A stretch of 64,000 nucleotides of DNA, from contig NC_088646.1 of assembly GCF_964019385.1 (NCBI RefSeq), positions 41,229,563-41,293,562 of the forward strand, given 5' to 3'. Below the pieces are notes generated by a model, which was given only the letters and a program-made list of their open reading frames with translations, was not told where the DNA came from and did no database searches. Shown in pieces: positions 59,151-64,000 of the stretch. The position numbers were made by a program, and so were the translations under genes. The DNA comes from Sycon ciliatum. Its lineage: Eukaryota > Porifera > Calcarea > Leucosolenida > Sycettidae. Numbering within the stretch: the stretch's first letter is position 1; each line of letters opens with the position of its first letter.

Positions 59151-60041
59151 AGTCTCTTGTGTCCTCTTGTTGTAGTGGCCTTGCCTCTACCTTGCTTCTC
59201 CCCTATTTAGTCGTCATTCCCGGCAACTGTTCCAGGCATCGGCCGTTTCTGTCTGAACCCTTAGTTGTCGTAGGAATGAATATCTATTTTCTCATATTTT
59301 ATTGTACTTGTTGGTGTAGGCGTACTTGTTCTCTTCGTCATCTTTCTCGTCGTTTGCGCTAGCCACCTGGCTCCATTATCAGCATAATGACTGGGCTGGT
59401 TTCCTTTACATCAGTATCTGTTTATGTGTTGCACTCTGTTCTGCAGTACTATCTATCTATCTCTCTCTCTGTCTCGTTGTTGGTTCTTTGTGTTGCTGGG
59501 TTGTTGTCTCTATTTTATCTCTTTATCTTGACCCATACCACCTGACTTGACTTGCTAATGGTAAACTCTATCATCATTGGAAAACTCTGTCTAGAATCCG
59601 GTTACTGTCACACCCCCGTGCCATGGCGACAGCTGCTGCTGTTGCTGCTGCCAATAGCATTGTTATTACAGATTTTTTTTAAATTGCCACGTTATGGTGT
59701 TGCTGCCGCTGGTTTATTGCTTTTCGGTGTTGCTGCTGCTGCTGCTATTCATCTTGCTACTGCTAGTGTTGTTTACTGTTGGCCTGGTGCTGATCTGTGG
59801 CAACTTGATTGAACACACACGTACACTGCACGCATTGCGCCTCTACTCACCACCCTACTAGTACTAATAGTCACCCTACTATTGCTATCTCTTAGTTTCA
59901 ACTCTGTGTGTTGCTTGAATCTGTTCATAGTGGTTTCATCTGGCATCGTCACCACTAACATGCAAGTGGTCGATGCGAACATCTTCTCTTGATTTGGTCA
60001 GTATCTTGACGACTTTTTTTGCATTTGAATCCCAAAGCAGA

Positions 60042-60047
60042 AATAAA
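60042..60047 (+). terminator. Candidate polyadenylation signal of Epc
   Basis: AATAAA about 890 bases after the exon 18 stop, followed within 30 bases by a T-rich, GT-containing stretch. The stretch 59151-60041 has no other gene and is likely 3' untranslated sequence. Confidence 0.45.
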
Positions 60048-60238
60048 ACGAAATGACCATGAAGTGTTTTTTGTCGTTGTTTTTTTTGGAAAAGCCTCTT
60101 GTACGGACAAGAACAAAGTAATACAGCTAGCGTGTGTTGAAGAAGAAAATGAGCGGAAACGTACTACTGTATGCTGTGAAACACGCATGAGGCATGATCA
60201 GGGCAAATGACAGCTGAAAAGAAAAGGAAAGAAAACAA

Positions 60239-60625
60239 GTGCTTCAAAGCCTGTCTATCCGGCGCACGGTAGCTGCGTGTACCTACATTTACAAGCTACT
60301 GTGCTCCAATCCTACCAGCCCACTTCGTCAGCTCTTGCCTCCTTCTCAAGCCCCCCCGACCAGCCCATGTTCGACCCACTCGTCTCTCTCTCTCTCGTCC
60401 GTCTCGACATGCATAACTACCAGCTTGAGACAGGGCTACCTGTCAATAGCCGGGAAAGTTGCCCTAGAGCTTTCCCCGCCTGTGCTGTCCCTGTATGGAA
60501 TGCCCTGTCACCCGCCGTCCTCAGCCAGCCACCTGACCGGAAACGGCTGCAAAGTTTCAAAGTGTCTGCCTTCCAGCACCTCCGTGCACAGCAATGGCAC
60601 TGGGCCACTGACACTTTGTAAGATG
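60239..60625 (+). mobile_element. LINE ORF2 C-terminal fragment
   Basis: Across two frames the translation reads LQSLSIRRTVAACTYIYKLL, then VPVWNALSPAVLSQPPDRKR and LQSFKVSAFQHLRAQ. The order RRxxxxxxxIYKLL .. WNxLP .. LQSFKxxxxxxL is typical of the end of LINE reverse-transcriptase proteins. Probably a 5'-truncated insertion. Confidence 0.65.
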
Positions 60626-60773
60626 TATGCACATCTGCCCACACACTGCTGCATATTGCCATACGCCTCGTGCCCTGCTTACTCTTTTCTCTGGATCTGA
60701 ATGTGCACCCCTTACGCATTATATAATTATACTTTATTTAGTTCTCTCCCCCTCTCTTGCCCCCAACCCTTCC

Positions 60774-61182
<409 letters not shown>

Positions 61183-61357
61183 TGCCAGTACGGTACTTTC
61201 CTCGCCGTTTGTGCTTGTGTTGTCATGTATATGACTAGTAATGCACACCCGCCATGACGTGCTTTGCACTTCTCTACGCGCGCTGTCACTATGTACCGCG
61301 CTTTGCTTGCTTGCCTCCTTCTTTTATACTGCTGTTCTTTCCATGTCCACTTCATTC

Positions 61358-61384
61358 CTGATGATGGTCATAAAGACCGAAACG
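61358..61384 (+). other. Hammerhead-like core, degenerate
   Basis: CTGATGA (61358-61364), stem II GGTC/GACC and GAAAC are followed by CGTT/AACG that could form stem III. The U-H before the cleavage position is replaced by A, so self-cleavage is unlikely. Sequence of this type is common at the ends of Penelope-like elements. Confidence 0.45.
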
Positions 61385-61669
61385 TTGTAACGATACCAAT
61401 GGATTTGTGTGAAATGCAGTGCTCTCTTGAGTGTAGGCAGGTTGCCTGCAAACGATTCAAGTATAATGAAGCTGCGTGAAGCGTCCTTCAAAATTTTGAA
61501 ACAATAATACTGTTTATAAAATGCTCCTTTTTAGGGAAAAGTGCAGTGGTATTTATTGAGTCAAAGCGAACGTATTTTGAACTTGATGCTGGTGATGGTG
61601 TGGTCACTAATGACTCAGTAATGAGTGTGAGTATTATCAAAGGTCAACATAATATACCAGCGTAATTTT

Positions 61670-61858
61670 CAGTTCAGAGTAGAGCCCACACGCTCTCTTC
61701 CATTAACACTGCAATAGTTCAACTCATTTCACAATAATCATTCCAACGTTGTGAACCTGATGAAGGCAAATTGCCGAAACGTTGGAATGATTACTGTGAA
61801 ATGAGTTGAACTATTGCAGTTTTAATGGAAGAGAGCGTGTGGGCTCTACTCTGAACTG
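61670..61858. mobile_element. Inverted repeat (arms about 80 bp) around a hammerhead-like core
   Basis: Arms 61670-61749 and 61780-61858 pair with only two mismatches. The centre is GTGAAC, CTGATGA (61757-61763), AGGCAAATTGCC, then GAAA (61776-61779). In hammerhead terms the long arms would be stem III, the triplet before cleavage GTT, and stem I only one or two pairs. Confidence 0.7.
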
Positions 61859-62090
61859 TTTATGAAACTGCAGGAAGCCTCCCCACTTTTACTTAGCGTA
61901 ATTTTTCCGTAACGAAAATGTTCTCTTCGCGCACATCATAGTGCAGCAGTGATCCACTATCCGCTGCCTCCCTTATCCAGCAGATGTTCTCTAGCAGTGA
62001 TCCGCTAACCGCTGCCTCCCTTATCCAGCAGATGTTCAGATGTTCTCCAGCACAAATGGCAACCTATTATAAAGGGACCATGGAAGCATG

Positions 62091-62180
62091 CAACCTGCAA
62101 GGCACACACAGGCATACCATGCAACCTGCAAGGCACACACAGGCATACCATGCAACCTGCAAGGCACACAGACACACAGG
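62091..62180. repeat. 31-bp tandem repeat, about three copies
   Basis: CATGCAACCTGCAAGGCACA and CACAGGCATAC alternate three times with almost no change. Confidence 0.9.
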
Positions 62181-62199
62181 CGTCTGCAATAACACTGCG

Positions 62200-63235
62200 C
62201 GCCGAAGAACATTCAGGCTTGACGTCACGAAAACTAATTGATTGATAAACAAGTCCGGTATTGTTGCAGAGTGAATGGGTAGAGCGTGTCTGCTCTAGAA
62301 AACACTTCCTATGACTTTTGATAACAATTGCCAATTGGCATCCATTCATTATTATAATAGTATGGTCATAGGAACTATCATATCCTATTCACCAGCAAAT
62401 CAAATCGGATTTCGTTCTGGCTAAAGTATCACGCCTGATCATGGGGTGGCGGCGTCCCACGGAAGCAGAAAGGTGGTTCTTGACCAGGGAGTTGTACGAC
62501 TCCTTGTTCTTGACCTGCCCCGTACGCAAACCCGTCGAATTTTTTTAAGGATCAAGTTCGCTAAGCAACCTATGAAAATTAATGAAATGGGTTTCATGAG
62601 GTGTTTGGAGCTGTTTTCCATGCACTTCCAAATTCCAAGCCGATCGGCCAATTTTCCTGGTGAAACTTCCGCCATAGTACGGTAAAAGCAGTAGATGTGC
62701 CAACCTGGGGCAGTGCTCCTCAATCAATCACATACATGTAGCCGTACATCTAGCCATGGTATCCATGGTGTACTTTTTCAGCGTACTAAACATTCTACGT
62801 TACTTTCCCTGCCAGTTCTACCATCATCTGTATCCATTACAACACTCTGGATAATGCAGACCACTCAAATCCTATACTGTACGAGGCAGAAAATTTAGTC
62901 GGTCAATAATTTCGTCCAACTCCGAAGAAAGGGAGTTCGTCCGGTTGAAAATTTAGTCCATGGACCATAAGAGGGTATTGAAAAGCTGGACAAATCGACA
63001 GTAGTCCGGCATTTAATTTAATCTAAAAGATCCTTGGACGAAAATGACGAAATTAAACTGCAGACGAATATTTCTGCTTCCACAGTATCAATCTGTCAAA
63101 AAGAAACTGACATGTCCTCTCTAAAACACCTGTATGAGTCGAGCGACAATACTGGCACTCTTGAAAACTTCTGAAGAGAGACCACTGATATTGCCCTAAC
63201 ACCTGACAATACAATTTAGGCACACAACTTATCCC
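62200..63235. other. Intergenic, nothing recognised
   Basis: No long open frame or conserved motif is seen. Repeated words TTTAGTCSG and AATTTAGTCC (62890-62960) hint at a decayed repeat. Confidence 0.4.
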
Positions 63236-63434
63236 GGGGGGGGGGGGGGGGGGGGGAGAGATGCATGGTCATGATTATTGGAAAAAATTCAAAAAATCCT
63301 ATTATTATAATTATAGGATTCGACAGTTTAAGAGATAACACTATAGCCAATGGACTGTAGACGATGATCAAATCAAGGACGATGATCAAATCAAGGACGA
63401 TGATCAAATCAAGGACAATGGTCAAATCAAGGAC
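63236..63434. repeat. G homopolymer and 18-bp tandem repeat
   Basis: A run of about 20 G is at 63236-63256. Four copies of GGACGATGATCAAATCAA follow at 63361-63434; since 18 is divisible by three it reads as a peptide repeat, but there is no gene context. Confidence 0.85.
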
Positions 63435-64000
63435 AAAGTCAAGAAATACAACTACCCGTACATGTAGTTGTTAGAGAAGGACTTTCAGCAGAACCAGAAG
63501 AATAAGAACGGATTTCCAAACTGTCCATGTCAGTAGTCGTGACGATGAGCTAGGCACCGGGCAGTTGAAGTTGTCTGTGAGCAAAGAGTGAGAGGAACAC
63601 ACATCAGAAATAAAGCTAGAGTGTATAATTTCAGTTTATGCAAAGTATTTTAAATAACTGTAGTTAGAAGCTGTCTACAATCTACATACGTATCCGTGAT
63701 CTTGTCCTGTGTAAGTGCTAGTGCCTACAGTTCCCACTTCCCAGGCTGCAGTACGCTATTGGTCGAATCAAGTGCAATTGTTTTTGCCAAAATGAGAATC
63801 TGATGTTGAATTGAGCAGTTACCGTGGATACCCACACAACTCAGGAAAAATATGAAGAGGAGAGAAAAAACGGAGCAAAACCATTCAACCTTGATGTATT
63901 TACGCTGGGTTTTGTGGCCTCTACAGTCCATTCATCGGAAACTGTCCCGCTGGCTTTTGAAAGTCGGATTTGGGCCGAATTGAGGATCAAAAAGTGACAG

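Noticed and set aside
61264..61479. Small secreted Cys-rich protein with a signal-like N-terminus
   Set aside because: The frame runs through the hammerhead-like Penelope-type sequence at 61358 and has no gene context.

Overview
This is nuclear DNA from an invertebrate animal. Genes are cut into many short exons with GT..AG introns, the two recognisable families (SLC22-type transporters and Enhancer of polycomb) have animal-type architecture, and the rest is dense with microsatellites, minisatellites, MITE-like elements and LINE relics. A sponge or another early-branching or marine invertebrate would fit, but nothing in the window fixes the taxon.

Layout. Bases 1-900 hold the last exon of an SLC22-type transporter gene that lies upstream of the window, plus a broken second copy of that exon. 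Bases 1490-6410 are two decayed LINEs, one with two foldback elements inserted. A complete 8-exon SLC22-type gene (here SLC22-A, 543 aa) runs from 7538 to 23144, and a second one (SLC22-B, 634 aa) from 30416 to 39094. All introns of A and B fall at matching positions with identical phases (0,1,2,2,1,2,0), and the final coding exon is 147 bp in all three genes, so this is a tandem cluster. Between A and B, on the minus strand, are a 334-codon orphan reading frame (25613-26617) and a weak two-exon small-protein candidate (27711-28545). From 42277 to about 59150 an 18-exon gene encodes Enhancer of polycomb (about 852 aa), a scaffold subunit of the NuA4/TIP60 acetyltransferase complex; a polyadenylation signal follows at 60042. 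The last 4 kb holds a LINE 3' end, long CT tracts and two hammerhead-like elements.

The transporter genes and Epc are not functionally linked; they are neighbours. The noteworthy biology is in the non-coding structure: (1) the 5' splice sites of SLC22-A exon 4 and SLC22-B exon 3 are themselves the units of small tandem arrays, and every extra donor would create an immediate stop; (2) a hammerhead ribozyme candidate with the complete conserved core and a minimal stem III sits in Epc intron 1, and four related degenerate cores occur elsewhere, one at the centre of an inverted repeat with arms of about 80 bp; (3) UG repeats replace ordinary pyrimidine tracts in front of several 3' splice sites; (4) the last exons of the upstream transporter and SLC22-A are identical at 146 of 147 bases, suggesting gene conversion; (5) MITEs with clear 8-bp, TWA, TA and TTAA target duplications fill the introns, some nested.

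All exon limits were read by eye from splice sites, frame continuity and family resemblance; no alignment, RNA data or database search was available.
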